This document shows, piece after piece, positions 13,121 to 13,367 of a stretch of DNA of 13,367 bases. The translations under genes and the position numbers were made by a program. Below the pieces are notes generated by a model. It saw only the letters and a list, made by a program, of their open reading frames with translations, searched no databases and was not told the DNA's origin. Source of the stretch: Candidatus Fermentibacterota bacterium (GTDB taxonomy: Bacteria > Fermentibacterota > Fermentibacteria > Fermentibacterales > JCC-6); assembly GCA_030607835.1 (NCBI GenBank), contig JAUWJE010000019.1:1-13367 (forward strand), in the 5' to 3' direction. Positions within the stretch are counted from its first letter, which is position 1; each line of letters opens with the position of its first letter.

Positions 13121-13367
13121 TACGGAATCCCGTGGTTGCAGGCATGTTCTACCCGTCAAACGGAGAACATCTACGTTCGATGATCACCGATTTTATGTCA
13201 TCGAAAGGTATAGAACCTGATAGTTCCATAACTGGTCTGGTTAGCCCCCATGCCGGATATGTCTACTCCGGTGCTGTGGCTGGAGCTGCATTCGCGTCTG
13301 CTCCAGCCGTCGTGAATACTGTTATTATTCTCGCGCCAACGCACAGTTATCCGGTTGATGGTGCGTC
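13117..13367 (+). CDS. MEMO1 / AmmeMemoRadiSam system protein B family (partial, 3' end outside window)
   Basis: The frame from ATG 13117 is open to the right edge, giving about 83 residues. It starts IRNPVVAGMFYPSNGEHLRSM, the highly recognisable 'R.P.VAGxFYP' opening of the MEMO1 family, followed by LVSPHAGYVYSGAVAGAAF and IILAPTHSYPVDG. The His of PHAGY and the His of APTHS correspond to metal-site histidines in this family. In bacteria it often sits with an AMMECR1-domain protein and a radical-SAM protein as the 'AmmeMemoRadiSam' set, whose function is unresolved. The ATG overlaps the dapB stop as ATGA. Whether the two partners follow lies outside the window. Confidence 0.88.
   Translation, partial: MIRNPVVAGMFYPSNGEHLRSMITDFMSSKGIEPDSSITGLVSPHAGYVYSGAVAGAAFASAPAVVNTVIILAPTHSYPVDGA

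Noticed and set aside
1..13367. CRISPR arrays, tRNA or rRNA genes, insertion sequences, toxin-antitoxin or phage genes
   Set aside because: I saw no regularly spaced direct repeats, no tRNA-like cloverleaf sequence, no transposase or integrase motifs and no defence-type genes. The region reads as a chromosomal housekeeping operon.

Overview
The window comes from a bacterium with an outer membrane. BamD, LolA and several lipobox-bearing exported proteins imply a diderm cell. Base composition looks close to balanced by eye. ATG, GTG, TTG and apparently one CTG serve as starts, and all three stop codons are used; TAG ends at least four genes. I cannot name the organism. The gene mix would fit a little-studied diderm lineage, for example within or near the FCB group, but that is a guess.

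Layout. At the left edge is the 3' end of dprA on the + strand. It runs tail to tail into aroK (shikimate kinase, - strand) with an 8-nt overlap. About 200 bp of divergent intergenic DNA follows, holding a perfect AT-rich inverted repeat. From there to the right edge every gene is on the + strand with very short gaps or overlaps: an HU-like/glycogen-binding-domain fusion, ftsK, a lipoprotein, lolA, rimO, a short ORF, an exported protein of unknown function, a TPR-type lipoprotein, bamD, nadD, a pilT-type ATPase, short nfeD, slipin, dapA, dapB and the start of a MEMO1/AmmeMemoRadiSam-B gene. I see no convincing internal terminator, so this may be one long operon or a few nested ones.

How the genes work together. 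Most are core housekeeping. FtsK handles chromosome segregation at division. LolA and BamD handle outer-membrane lipoprotein and beta-barrel biogenesis, and three neighbouring genes encode probable lipoproteins. RimO modifies ribosomal protein S12. NadD makes NAD, AroK serves the shikimate pathway, and DapA/DapB make diaminopimelate and lysine for peptidoglycan. NfeD plus slipin form the classic membrane pair.

The window does not contain an obvious new defence or mobile system. The unusual points are these. (1) A nucleoid-protein (HU/IHF) fold is fused to a CBM48/AMPK-beta-type glycogen-binding domain. (2) That same gene has an in-frame TAG at codon 5 of what reads as a normal HU N-terminus. 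(3) nadD appears to start at CTG, and a caller limited to ATG/GTG/TTG would cut off its catalytic N-terminus. (4) A 46-codon ORF sits exactly between rimO and the next gene with 4-nt overlaps at both ends. (5) DapA has Cys in place of the catalytic-triad Thr. No database search was possible; all family calls rest on reading motifs.
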